This document shows positions 46,160-56,871 of a DNA stretch of 64,000 bases, piece after piece. The DNA comes from Ophiosphaerella korrae (Eukaryota > Ascomycota > Dothideomycetes > Pleosporales > Phaeosphaeriaceae), in NCBI GenBank assembly GCA_028456385.1, contig JALNQF010000007.1, forward strand, positions 372,001 to 436,000, read 5' to 3'. The translations under genes and the position numbers were made by a program. Below the pieces are notes generated by a model. That model worked only from the letters and a program-made list of their open reading frames with translations, ran no database searches and was not told where the DNA came from. Every line of letters begins with the position of its first letter. Within the stretch, counting starts at the first letter, position 1.

Positions 46160-48572
46160 CTATGCGGCGTCAACGCTGAGGCCAGATCCGTCTTGTTTGA
46201 TAGCCACCTTCGCGACTTGGCCGCTCCGAATGTCACCACGAATGAGCTTGTCGGCTAAACTATTTCCTATTTCCCGTGCAATGAGACGATTAAGTGGTCG
46301 CGCGCCGAACTTCGGATCGTAGCCGCGGTCGCATAGCCATTGCTTGGCTTCGGGAGGACAGTCGAGGACAATCCGGCGATCGTCAAGTCGCTGTTGTAGC
46401 TCCTTCAACCTTATGTCCACAATTTCTCTGAGTGCTCCGCGTGACAGACGACGGAAGACAATAAACTCATCCAGACGGTTAAGGAATTCAGGGGGATATG
46501 TTGCAGATACAACATCCATAACAGCGCTGCGAACCGCTGGTGAGATCTCGCTTGAGTCCTTGTCAACTGAGTGGAGAACGTCATCTCCAACGATAATATC
46601 TGCTCCTAGATTCGAAGTCATGACGATAATAGTATTGCGAAAATCAACTTTGTGACCTTGCGCATCTGTAAGAAAACCTTCGTCAAGGACTTGGAGAAGT
46701 AGCGTTGAAATATCCTTGTGGGCTTTCTCCCACTCGTCAAACAAAAGCACCGCATAGGGCTTCCGTCGTATTGCTTCGGTAAGCTGTCCAGCGTCTTCAT
46801 AACCGACATAGCCTGCAGGCGATCCAATGAGCCTCGAGACTGTATGTTTTTCGCTGAATTCACTCATGTCGAATCGAATGACCGCTTGCGGTGTACTGAA
46901 GAGATATTCCGCTAGCCGTTTACATACTTCAGTTTTGCCGACACCGGTTGGACCTGATGTCAAGTTAGCATACGCTTCACAAGCTGTTCAGAAGAAAGGA
47001 CTTACCAAGCATCATGAAAGATGCAATCGGTCGATTTTCGCCAGACAAACCTGCTCTCTGAAGACGAATAGCGTTCGCGACAGCTGTAAGTGCTTCATCC
47101 TGGCCCTTCACGTACTGGCGCAAAGAATCTTCCATATGGATGAGCTTCTCACTTTCGCCACTATTGAGCTTCGAGAGCGGGATGCCTGTAGTTCGCGAAA
47201 CGACAGATGCGATATCATCAGCAGTGACCGAATCATGTAGTAGCGAGTCTGGACGACTTCCGCCAGCTGCAACCTCATCATCTTTTGGCAGCTTCTGCTC
47301 CAGCTCCGGAATACGGCTGTATTGTAATTCTCCAGCCTTGGCAAAATTGCCTTCTCGTCGCGCTTGCTCTAATTCTAATTTAGCTTTCTCGAGGTTCTCT
47401 TGAGCATTCTTGATTTCATCAAGCTCTGCTCGCTCCTTATCCCACTTCTCGGTCAATAGTTTGACCTCATCCTGTTTCTGCTTCAACGTCTGCTCCAATC
47501 GTTCACGTCTTTCCTTACTGGCTACGTCTGTCTCTTTCCGAAGGGACTCGAGCTCAATCTGGATGGTCATGATATGTCGGTCAAGCTCCTGAATTGCATC
47601 AGGTTTACTTTCCTGTTGCAATCGCAAAGCACTGGCAGCTTCGTCAACCAAGTCAATTGCCTTGTCAGGTAGGAATCGGTCGGTGATGTATCGATTGCTG
47701 TACGAAGCAGCTGCTACTAAGGCATTATCCGTTATGCGCACGCCGTGATGTACTTCGTATCGCTCCTTGATACCTCGCAGGATGGAAATGGTATCCTGTA
47801 CTGAAGGTTCGCCGACAATGATAGGTTGGAATCGCCTGGCGAGAGCGGCATCTTTCTCAATTTGCCGATACTCATTCAATGTTGTCGCGCCACAAAGTTG
47901 GAGTTCACCACGGCTTAACGCTGGTTTGAGTAGGTTGCTCGCATCAATACTGCCCTCGGCCTTACCCAAACCCAGCAGGGTATGTAGCTCATCAACGAAC
48001 AGGATCACACCTTTCTTTGCTTCTTCTACTTCCTTCAATACTTTCTTCAATCTTTCTTCGAAGTCACCTCGAAATTTCGCGCCTGCAATGAGTGATCCAA
48101 GGTCAAGAGAGATCACGCGCTTATCCTTGATTGATTCAGGTACGTCGCCACGAACGATGCGCTGGGCAAGTCCTTCCAAAATTGCTGTCTTACCCGTTCC
48201 TGCACTACCGATCACTACGGGGTTATTTTTGGTCCGTCGCGACAAGATTTGAATTGTACGTTGTATCTCGCCATCTCTCCCGATGACTGGATCTAATTTC
48301 CCGTCTCGTGCCCGTTCGGTGAGATCAACACCATATTGTTCTAGCGCAGGCTTCTCAGGTTCTCCACCGAGATTCGTTCGGTGAGTCCCACCGGGAGGTT
48401 GTGGTTGCCCATTTGCATATTGCCTAGTTGCTGTAACTGGTCGTATCAAAACCTGGTGTTGAGTTGATTCGACAGCAAAACGATGGCATAGTGGCAATGG
48501 TCGGTGGGGAAGTTTGTGTGGTATCGATGGATTGAGGCGCCTGGCGGCGAATCGTGCTCTGCTGGTCAGCAT
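46160..48572 (-). CDS. HSP78: mitochondrial ClpB-type disaggregase Hsp78
   Basis: Two exons (48572-47006 and 46953-46160) with a 52-nt intron just before the second Walker A, 786 residues. An AAA+ unfoldase that rescues aggregated proteins in the mitochondrial matrix. The N-terminus is basic and arginine-rich, like a mitochondrial targeting peptide, and the ClpB N-domain is missing, which separates Hsp78 from cytosolic Hsp104. Seen in order: first nucleotide-binding domain with GSAGTGKT (glycine replaced by serine in the usual GxPGxGKT) and [13 protein letters not shown]; a coiled-coil middle domain (about 340-460); second domain with [20 protein letters not shown] and the sensor region [15 protein letters not shown] strong heat-shock element lies 89 bp upstream. 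Confidence 0.96.
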
Positions 48573-49022
48573 CGTGGCGTCTCAATATATTGTTAAGAAT
48601 CTCAGTGCGATGGGAAAGGATAATTATATCCAAGTTGGATGGTGCGGGCACAAGCACTGACGAAGTTTCACGAAGATTCGATGTCGTTCTATGCTGGAAA
48701 AGGGCACCTGGGACCCGCAAGACCACGACGAAGCTCACAAATCAATTCCAAAAACGTAAGACTCAGTCACAAATGGAAGTTAACGTAAGCCACTGATAAA
48801 GTCGGAGCATATGCATTGGCCGCATGTCTCTTAGCAGGGCTGCATCGACATCAGATAAAAGCACGTGAAGACTAGCGCTGTCTTGGCGTGTCTGTGCCTG
48901 CCGCCACAGGGCCGTAATTTTCCCGAGCGCAATCTGCTGTCTCGAAAACTCCTCACAGTCACATCAATCCTCAACATCTCTCTTCCCGAATCAAGTACAT
49001 AATCTTTGAGACTTCCACAAAT
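48573..49022. other. bidirectional promoter between HSP78 and EF-1 beta
   Basis: A 450-bp divergent region holding the heat-shock element at 48661-48690. The part next to the EF-1 beta start (48940-49020) is rich in C/T, as expected for a highly expressed fungal gene. No gene is seen inside it. Confidence 0.6.
48661..48690. promoter_or_regulatory. heat-shock element upstream of HSP78
   Basis: Four perfect alternating nGAAn/nTTCn pentamers lie head to tail at 48661-48680: cGAAg tTTCa cGAAg aTTCg. After one non-matching pentamer a further gTTCt follows in register at 48686-48690. This is a textbook Hsf1 site placed 89 bp upstream of the HSP78 ATG. It is also about 330 bp from the divergent EF-1 beta gene. 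Confidence 0.85.
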
Positions 49023-49998
49023 ATGGGCTTCATTGATCTTGTCTCCGATGCAGGCCTCACCCTCCTGAACAACTGGGTCAAGACTCGCAGCTATGTTGTT
49101 GGGTAAGTTGCTACCCCACCATCTATCCATGCCTCCCTTTTGCATGTTTTTTTCAACACACGACCCCTCGTTTGATTTTATGATGAGAACATTTGGTCCG
49201 TGTTAGTGAGGCGGCTTAAGACCCCGCTATCTGAACACAAACCCAAGCGCTTGTCGCACCTCTGACCTATTCCTTCCTGTTACTGCTGGCTTCAAAGATC
49301 ATTGTGAGGAGTCATCAGCTAATTGAAACACAGCTACTCCCCATCACAGGCCGATGTAAAGGTCTTCCAGCAGATCAAACAGATCCCAGCCCCAGAGAAG
49401 TACCCATACGCATGGCGCTGGTATAATCATCTCCTCACCTTTGAGGGCGAGTTTGACACCCTTCCCGGTGACCCAACCAAGGAGTTCACCGCCTATGGCC
49501 CTGACTCCTCTGAGCTCACTGTCAACCCGGCGAAAGCTCCCGAGAAGGCGGCTGAGGAGGATGACGATGACGTCGACCTGTTCGGCAGCGACGAGGAGGA
49601 GGATGCTGAGGCCGAGGCCCTAAAAGCCGAGCGTCTTGCTGAATACAACAAGAAGAAGGCCGGCAAGGTCAAGCCAGCTGCCAAGTCAATTGTCACCCTC
49701 GATATCAAGCCATGGGGTATGTTTCCAAAGTCACTAGGTTTGTAGTAACTATGCTAACATAATACTAGACGACGAGACAGACATGGAAGAACTCAGGAAG
49801 AACGTTCTTGCTATCGAGCAAGATGGTCTGGTTTGGGGTGGTAACAAGCTGGTAGCTGTTGGTTTCGGTATCAAGAAGCTGCAAATGAACTTGGTCATCG
49901 AGGACGAAAAGGTTTCGCTAGATGACCTACAGGCCAAGATCGAAGAGGATGAGGACCATGTCCAGTCCACCGATGTTGTGGCTATGCAAAAGCTGTAA
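49023..49998 (+). CDS. EFB1: translation elongation factor 1-beta (eEF1B alpha)
   Basis: Three exons (49023-49102, 49334-49716, 49769-49998), 230 residues; the first intron is long (231 nt), common in highly expressed fungal genes. It is the nucleotide exchange factor for eEF1A. The N-terminal part shows a GST-C-like helical region with [14 protein letters not shown] and [11 protein letters not shown]. An acidic linker, [18 protein letters not shown], follows, with the serine of LFGSDEEED in the known CK2-site context. The C-terminal exchange domain reads [34 protein letters not shown] and ends in VVAMQKL, as in this family. Codon use is strongly C-ending. Confidence 0.97.
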
Positions 49999-50999
49999 AA
50001 AGCTGGCCGTTCTTTCTGGGTTGCCTTTGCAGACACCTACCCTTTGCGGTTTCTGCTAGGATAGGGTTCACGATGAACGACGTATGACTGGCTGGTATGG
50101 GATACGAGGATCACGTCTTTATGAGCAACTTGCTAGATGAATGATACCACCATGGTAGAGATACCATCTCCCCTTGTGGGACACCCATCGCAGCCCTTTT
50201 CCTGATACTCTTATTCTGCTGAACTTGGACATTGAGTGCGATAGAGCATATTGCTGTATTATCTTTTACTAAGGCAGGGAGGCGTCTGTAATGCGACTTG
50301 TTAGCTTGACCGTTTCCCCATTCAGTGCGTTCAATATGTTCAAGGGTGGTGTGTCAGCAGATTCGCTATGATTCAGCAGCCCATGGTAATGAAAGGAGGA
50401 AGTGGGTCAATTGTGACGGCTGGTGGCACCAAGTGCCGTTTCCTGGCATTCAATTGGTAGGCGAATTCGTACGAGTGCGAGCATTGACTCGTATAAATCG
50501 TTGCTTCAATCTCTTTAAAAAATTTGCTACCACTTTCTCTTCCTGTGGCGCTGGCAGATCCAACCGAGGGCTGTCCCAACGATTGAGAGCGGAAAACGGT
50601 AATCACGCTAATTGAGATTTGTCCCCCTACGTCACCAAGTCCTAACACCCATGCGATTTGGGACAGTTCAAAAAGACATCATTATTAATTAGTATATTCC
50701 ATATAATCGCCCTTGTTTACTTAATTCTTCGGCGCATATTTTCATCACTCGCTCCATGACTTGTGCCAGCCTACTGATCAACAATTGCGGCGCGACCTTG
50801 TCTTAATTGGGCCTTGAACGGAATTTCCGCGCGCGAGACTCACTAGGTATTGGATTTGCCAGAACTTGGGGCTTGAGTTGTTGGTTATCGGTAAAACCTT
50901 ATACGATTCCCCCACTTCTTTCTTCCAAGGAACAGTCGACGCATACCTACCTACTGTCCTTGTCAACAGCACTGTCGCATAACGACACCAAGGATTGCC
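49999..50999. other. EF-1 beta 3' flank and MFS gene promoter
   Basis: No supported gene in this 1-kb stretch. Open frames at 50325-50615 and 50778-51059 lack coding signs and the latter overlaps the start of the MFS gene. Confidence 0.5.
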
Positions 51000-52980
51000 A
51001 TGAACGCCGAAGACCGCTTCGTTGAAAAGAGTGAGGAAGACGCCATCCGCGGCGCTCATCCGACCGAGAACATCGAAAGCTATGAGCCTGTCGCTCGCAT
51101 ATCAACAGCATCAAGCAGCGCATCGTCATCTACCACTTCTTCAGTCGCTTCCGAAGCCAATCGCAGCAATGGCCAACTATCGCGCATTCCCACCCAGCGC
51201 GATACAGAAACCGGACTCGCAGAGCGCCATGCTACAGCGCTAAGTCGCATCCAAACACAACGGAGTCAGCACAGCACTACAGTCGGTGGAGGACTTCGAA
51301 GCCGGACGCGAGATAGCAGGAGACCTCTGCCAGCGTTTGGCGCAGGCAAGAGGTATCCGCCTCCACTACCTGAGAGAGAAGAATATGTGGTGGAATTCGA
51401 CGGCCCTGACGACCCGTTGCATGCGATGAATTGGCCGTTCAAGAAGAAGTTGGCAACGGCAGCTATGCTGGGGTTTACTACACTGACATCTGCGTTTGGA
51501 AGCTCGATTTTCTCAGCTGCAACAGGCGCGATTATGCGGAAATTTCAAGTCGGATCTGTTGTTGCTACGCTTGGAACGTCGCTTTATGTTTTGGGGTAAG
51601 TGGGTTGAGGTTCGCGATTGTGGACGTGCGCTGACATGATGCAGTTTTGCGACCGGTCCGATCTTATGGGCACCCCTTAGTGAGTTGAAAGGAAGACGGG
51701 CTCCATTGGTTATCGCATCGTTCGGATTCAGCCTTTTCAACTTGGCAGTTGCGACTGGAAAGGATTTCCAAACCGTATTGATATGTCGTTTCTTCTCGGG
51801 CTTCTTCGGTGCCTGTCCTCTTACTGTACGCCAACGCCTTTCTCCACATACGTCTCTATGCTAACAAATGCTAGTGTGTTGCCGCAGTCTTTAGCGATAT
51901 GTTTGACAACCGGACCCGAGGCATGGCCATCACAATCTTCAGTATGACGGTTTTCAGCGGACCCCTTCTCGCCCCTTTCATCGGTGGCTTCATCGTCATG
52001 TCTGAGCTCGGCTGGCGCTGGACAGAATATATTGTCTGCATCATGGGCTTCTCCGCCTTCACCCTCAACCTCATTTTCCTTTCAGAATCCTACCCACCAG
52101 AAATTCTCGTTGGCAAAGCAGCCGAGCTCCGCCGCCGGACTAAGAACTGGGGTATCCACGCAAAGCAGGAAGAAATCGAAGTCGATTTCCGCGAGTTGGT
52201 CGAGAAGAATTTCAGTCGTCCGATCCGTATGCTGTTAACCGAACGAATCGTGCTATTGCTGAGCGTGTACATGGCCTTCATCTACGGCCTTTTGTATCTC
52301 TTCCTCACAGCATACCCGCTTGTCTTCCAGGGCATCCACGGTATGAATCTCGGTGTCGGCGGCCTCCCATTCTTCGGCATGATAACAGGCCAACTACTCG
52401 CCGGCTCCCTGATTTTCATTCGCCAACCAGGCTACCAAAAAAAACTTGCTGCAAACAACGACGTTCCGATTCCAGAATGGCGCTTGCCAGAAGTGATTGC
52501 TGGTGGTGTTTGTTTCGCAGCCGGCATCTTTTGGTTCGGGTGGACAGGGTACAGACAAGATGTTCATTGGATAGTGCCCACACTCTCTGGAATCCTGATC
52601 GGTTTCGGACTATTGAGCATCTTTTTGCAAGCGCTCAATTACCTTGTTGACGCTTATCTGATGGCAAGTCATTCCCCCATTCTTTCGCTCACAATCTTGT
52701 CTGACCTGATAACTAGTTCGCGGCCTCCGCCATTGCAGCAAATACCTTTCTTCGCAGTCTTTGTGGCGCTGCGTTCCCACTTTTTGCTCGGCAAATGTTC
52801 GAGGGTTTGGGTATTCAGTGGGCTGCTACACTGTTGGGCTGCATTGCTGCGCTTCTCGTACCCGTGCCTGTGTGGTTTTACCTTCGGGGCGCGAAGATTA
52901 GGGCGAGCAGTGCGTATGCGCCAATATTTCCAAAGGCGCCGGCTGCGGAGGACAGTGATGGGGCGACGAGGGCGGATTGA
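51000..52980 (+). CDS. MFS drug/polyamine:H+ antiporter (DHA1 family)
   Basis: Four exons (51000-51595, 51645-51825, 51875-52663, 52717-52980), 609 residues. A long hydrophilic serine/threonine-rich N-terminus is followed by NWPFKKKLATAAMLGFTTL and twelve predicted membrane segments. DHA1 hallmarks are the motif A-like PLSELKGRRAPLV, RFFSGFFGACPLT, and SDMFDNRTRGMA after the fourth segment; LGWRWTEYI is typical of the polyamine/fluconazole-resistance branch (Tpo1/Flu1-like). The third intron (52664-52716) starts with GC, as ATG|GCAAGT, and ends CTAG; reading through it shifts the frame and loses the last two membrane segments. Substrate is unknown. Confidence 0.93.
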
Positions 52981-53263
52981 ACAAGCATGTATCCTTCTGT
53001 TGTTTGAAGTTTGATAGGTAATTTTTCGCTTGAAAATAGGTATAATCATAATTGCTCTGCTTGACCCTTGTGAGCCGAAATATCACCCTGACGCTGATAG
53101 GACTTGGAATGAAAATAAAACCTTTATGTTCAGTTATACATACAACATGACGAATGGTCGCGAATGACTGCCAACATGTGGCAGCATGGGGTGTCCTTAA
53201 TCCTGTATCTCTCTTCTTCTGGTGCCTCTATACAACCGCCCCCATACGTCTATTCTCCACCAC

Positions 53264-54071
53264 TCATTCCCAAATTCCAAACCACCTCTTCACCCTCCTC
53301 CTCCTCACACCATCCTCCCCAACGTAATACCGCGGATCCTCCACGTACTCCTCACCCCGTGCCGCTGCCTCCTGTTGCCTCTCTAATCGGTACAGCTTGC
53401 GCTTCTCCACCTCCTCAGCCTTACGCAGCCGCTGTTGGGTGTACAGCTCCGACTTTTGCTCGAGATGCATTTTGTAAACGTCTTTGAAGCGGCGCGCCGA
53501 ATCGTAGGGCGCATGCATGAAATCTTTACGATTGGGAAGGAGCTCAGTGTACTCTGTTGTGTTGACGAAGTCCAGATACCATGCTGCAACTGACAAACTG
53601 AATAGAGTGCCCTGAAGTCACATGTTAGTTACATAGAGGGGAAAGCGGGGTGGGCGTTATGCATACCAGTGTTATCCACATGTGTAGCCCCTTGTTGTGA
53701 AAGAACCAATATGAAAAAGAACCTCTGGGACTCATCATGTTGGGGTATTTCTTGGTGGCCATGCGCTGCTTGTCTGCTGCTGATATGGGCGGGCCATAGA
53801 TTTTGTTCTCCAGATTTTTGTTCGTTTGTCGCGCGCTGTGAGACGGAGGCCGGTATTTGTCTGGCTGTGGTATTGCGGGCGTCCTTTTTTGCTTTAATTG
53901 CTCTGCGGCTCTTCGTCGCAGAAAGTCTTCCGAGAGGCCTTTCGAGGGTTTTGAGGCATGGCGGAGGCCGGCGGCGGGCCTTGGTAGAAAACGTGTTTGC
54001 GGTCGGAGGAGAATCGTGCCTCGAGGTAGGAGAAAGCGCGGTATCGATTGGAAAGCTTGAAGAGACGTCAT
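53264..54071 (-). CDS. predicted mitochondrial single-span membrane protein, unknown function
   Basis: Two exons (54071-53667 and 53611-53264) with a 55-nt intron, 250 residues. The N-terminus is basic, without acidic residues for about 40 positions (FLLPRGTILLRPQTRFLPRP), like a mitochondrial presequence. A single membrane segment, spanning the splice site, runs through LHMWITLGTLFSLSVAAWYL. The C-terminal part is a charged helix rich in K, R and E and ends RRVKRWFGIWE. I do not recognise a named family. The gene is divergent from the methyltransferase gene with 173 bp between starts. Confidence 0.8.
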
Positions 54072-54244
54072 TGCTGTGGCATCTAACCGTCGTGGTGCGG
54101 CGCTGATGCGGGAGTCCGACAGCTGGGGAACGAAGATCTCAAAGTGACTGGGCGGAGAAAGATCGGGCCGGCGGTACCTACACCACTTCTCTGACAGGAG
54201 AATCGGCCACCACTATTTGACAAACAAAGTAAACAGCATACAGC

Positions 54245-55081
54245 ATGCCTCCTTCCTATGGATCTCAAGAATACTGGGATAAGCGATTTGCTTCTGATTC
54301 CAGTCCGTTTGAATGGTTAGAGGCACCTCACACACTAGATACGTTTCTTCTTGATGCGCTGGAGAAGAGCCAAGAGAATTCCCCAAAGATTCTCCATATT
54401 GGCTGTGGTACGTCCATGCTCTCTCATCACCTGCGTACTATTGTCCAGGAGCCGGCCCAGATACATAATGTGGACTATGCCGAGATCGCCATCGACCTCG
54501 GACGCAAGCGAGAGAAAGAGCTTTGCGCCAACAACCAAACTACCGCTTGCTCTGATAAATTCATGCGCTGGGATACCATAGACCTTCGTAACTACAAGTC
54601 ACTCCTTGGGGTTTGCAAGCCCAGCGCCTACACCTTCGTAATCGACAAGTCAACCTCCGACTCCATCGCCTGTTCAGATGAAGTCCGTATCTCACTTCCA
54701 TACATCATCGACGTTGAACTACACAAATCTGTCTGTTTAGATCTTGGGCGATCATCTGAATTAATACACCCACTGCACGTAATGGCTGCACATCTGGCTC
54801 TTGTAGCAAAACCAGGAGCTCTTTGGATTGCCCTTTCTTACTCGAACGATCGATTTCCTTTCATAAATGGACTGTGCTCTCCTCGTCCACACATTGTCGA
54901 TTTTCCTGATACTGGTAATCTCTGGAAGCTCCTAGAGAAGCGCGAAGTAGAGGGTATCGATCCATCAACTTTGATCAAACGAAATGACGACAGGGTTATT
55001 CATAGACCCAAGGTCTGCAATTGGTTATATATCTTGGAGCGTACCCAAATACCGCTATTTATTCGAGGAGCGCATCTCTAA
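54245..55081 (+). CDS. SAM-dependent methyltransferase (class I, METTL13/EFM-like)
   Basis: Single exon, 278 residues. The opening SQEYWDKRFASDSSPFEWLEA is typical of a group of small eukaryotic methyltransferases near METTL12/METTL13. Motif I is KILHIGCGTSMLSHHL, followed by an acidic post-I residue in VDYAE and a VIDKSTSDS motif IV-like block. Relatives often methylate lysines of proteins such as eEF1A; the substrate here is not known. It ends 22 bp before the end of the convergent tyrosinase gene. Confidence 0.85.
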   Translation: MPPSYGSQEYWDKRFASDSSPFEWLEAPHTLDTFLLDALEKSQENSPKILHIGCGTSMLSHHLRTIVQEPAQIHNVDYAEIAIDLGRKREKELCANNQTTACSDKFMRWDTIDLRNYKSLLGVCKPSAYTFVIDKSTSDSIACSDEVRISLPYIIDVELHKSVCLDLGRSSELIHPLHVMAAHLALVAKPGALWIALSYSNDRFPFINGLCSPRPHIVDFPDTGNLWKLLEKREVEGIDPSTLIKRNDDRVIHRPKVCNWLYILERTQIPLFIRGAHL

Positions 55082-55103
55082 AAATCTCTCATCTGACAAC
55101 TCC

Positions 55104-56259
55104 TCAATACCCACTAGATCCAGCTTCAACATACTCATAACACAAAACACCCTGCCAAATATCCATCACGTCACTGATGGTTCTATTTGGCCCGTTACCA
55201 TACATGTTGAGTTTATGATTTAATGTAGTAACTTTGCCTGGATCACCTTCCGCGCCCGTGGGTTGTCTGTCCCTCAAATTAACTTTATATGTATTAAATC
55301 GAAATGAGGGGCAGAGCACTTACGGAATAGTCGACGGCCTTGCGGGAAAAGGAAACGGAATGTTCGCCGGATTCTGTACATTCTCACCTCCCATTTCTGT
55401 TAACCTACCTGGCAGACCTTTCTGCTGCCAGTCTGCCCACATCTTATCGAGCCATGTATGGTGCAGATAGAAAAGCGGATCTCCGGGACTAGCAATGGGA
55501 TCGATCATCTACGCACGAGCATCAGCAGCCGACACCAATAGGATCCCAAATGTAATACAAGCGACTTACTAATCCACCAACACCTCCATGTCCTCCTTGA
55601 TGTGGCTGCCTTTCGATGCAATTCCATGCACTCACGTAGTCCTTTTTCACTAAGCATGCATCCACTTCCTTCTTCGAACACTGAGAACTGAACTTTTCAT
55701 CCACAATACGATTGATACAATGATTCGTGTATTGATATTCAGGCCCCAGATGGTTGACATACGAAGCAAACGGTCCGTCAGTGATGCAATTCTTAGACCC
55801 AGAGCCTTTGCCACCAAAGCCTGTCACAGGATCGAGAAGAACGCTGTGAGTAAAGTTGCCAGCGTCGAGTTGCTCTTCCCAGTAGGGTTGCCAGCCTCTA
55901 TACGCACATTCAGTACGTAGCGCGGATTCATGCGCGTAAAGCAAGGCGCGATGAAACGGAAGAAATCCGCCGACAAAGTGCGTAGCATACGATTGCAATT
56001 GATGGGCTGCTTGGAGCTCCTCGTGCCGGTTGGTAGCACCTTTCAAGCCAAGAGTAGGAGGCTTCTTCATGAGACATAATTCAGCGTCGATATAGGCTTT
56101 CTTCTCATCTTTGGGTAAGGTATGCCTTGCACATGTTAGTTAGCAAGATCCGAATCGACTGAAAACCTACCATGCACGACGTTTTCCCCTCCCCTCCTTG
56201 GTGCACGCCGCCGAACATAGCCCCAGGAGCATGAAAATGGCAAACAGAAACTTCGCCAT
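55104..56259 (-). CDS. secreted tyrosinase-domain copper protein
   Basis: Four exons (56259-56171, 56125-55570, 55508-55324, 55266-55104), 330 residues. The ATG at 56259 begins a signal peptide (MAKFLFAIFMLLGLCSA). The central tyrosinase domain shows the CuA side with HQLQSYATHFVGGFLPFHRA and a third histidine in YAHESALR, and the CuB side with DPLFYLHHTWLDKMW and an upstream histidine in GGHGG or TNHCINR. Tyrosinases oxidise phenols to quinones, for melanin or aromatic metabolism. There is no long C-terminal cap domain, so this is the short secreted type. Introns have normal borders, and the first one ends CAAG. Confidence 0.92.
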
Positions 56260-56871
56260 GGTGCGAGGGATGCTGCGATACTCACAAAACAACAGACAAG
56301 TGGCCATTTATATACACCAGTCAAATTATTGGCTTTGATGCTGGCCTCCGCTATCTAAAGCTTATATGACCAGTGGACCGTGCGATACACGGCCTCCATG
56401 CCTTATGCCGACCTGCTTACAACACCTGCACAAAACAATCACGATACTTCCTCAAAAAGAAACCAAATATGCATGTACACAAGCACATACGCCGGCGCCC
56501 AGGATCCCGCACCCAATCGTCTAAATGCCAAGATTCCCATCCGGCGTGCGTGACTTTATCCAGATGTATGCGCGTAGCTTACATTAGGTTGTGCTCGGGT
56601 CGACCCTTCCGATGCGTCTTACCGGCATACACGAGTGTGGAGAATCCATGACTACAATCCCATCGGCACCGATATGCCACTTTTCACCCGTCGCTTTGAG
56701 TATTTCTGGTACGCGGTTGGACTCGCGATCGGTGGGCGCGACGTCGCCAGGGGATGCATCCACGGAACTGGTAAGGTTTGGCTAAGGCTTTGATATATCT
56801 ACTACTTTGCGTGCCGCGTGCGGCAAAAACAAAAGTAAAAATAAAATAAGAGGAAATATGAATATAGGGTG
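56260..56871. other. tyrosinase promoter and 3' flank of the large membrane protein gene
   Basis: No supported gene. A 92-codon open frame at 56373-56651 has no recognisable features. A/T-rich DNA with an AAATAAAA stretch lies near 56835-56850, just beyond the next gene's stop. Confidence 0.5.

Noticed and set aside
53669..54106. 145-codon plus-strand open frame opposite the mitochondrial protein gene
   Set aside because: Antisense to a two-exon gene with good splice sites and a targeting peptide; no domain of its own.
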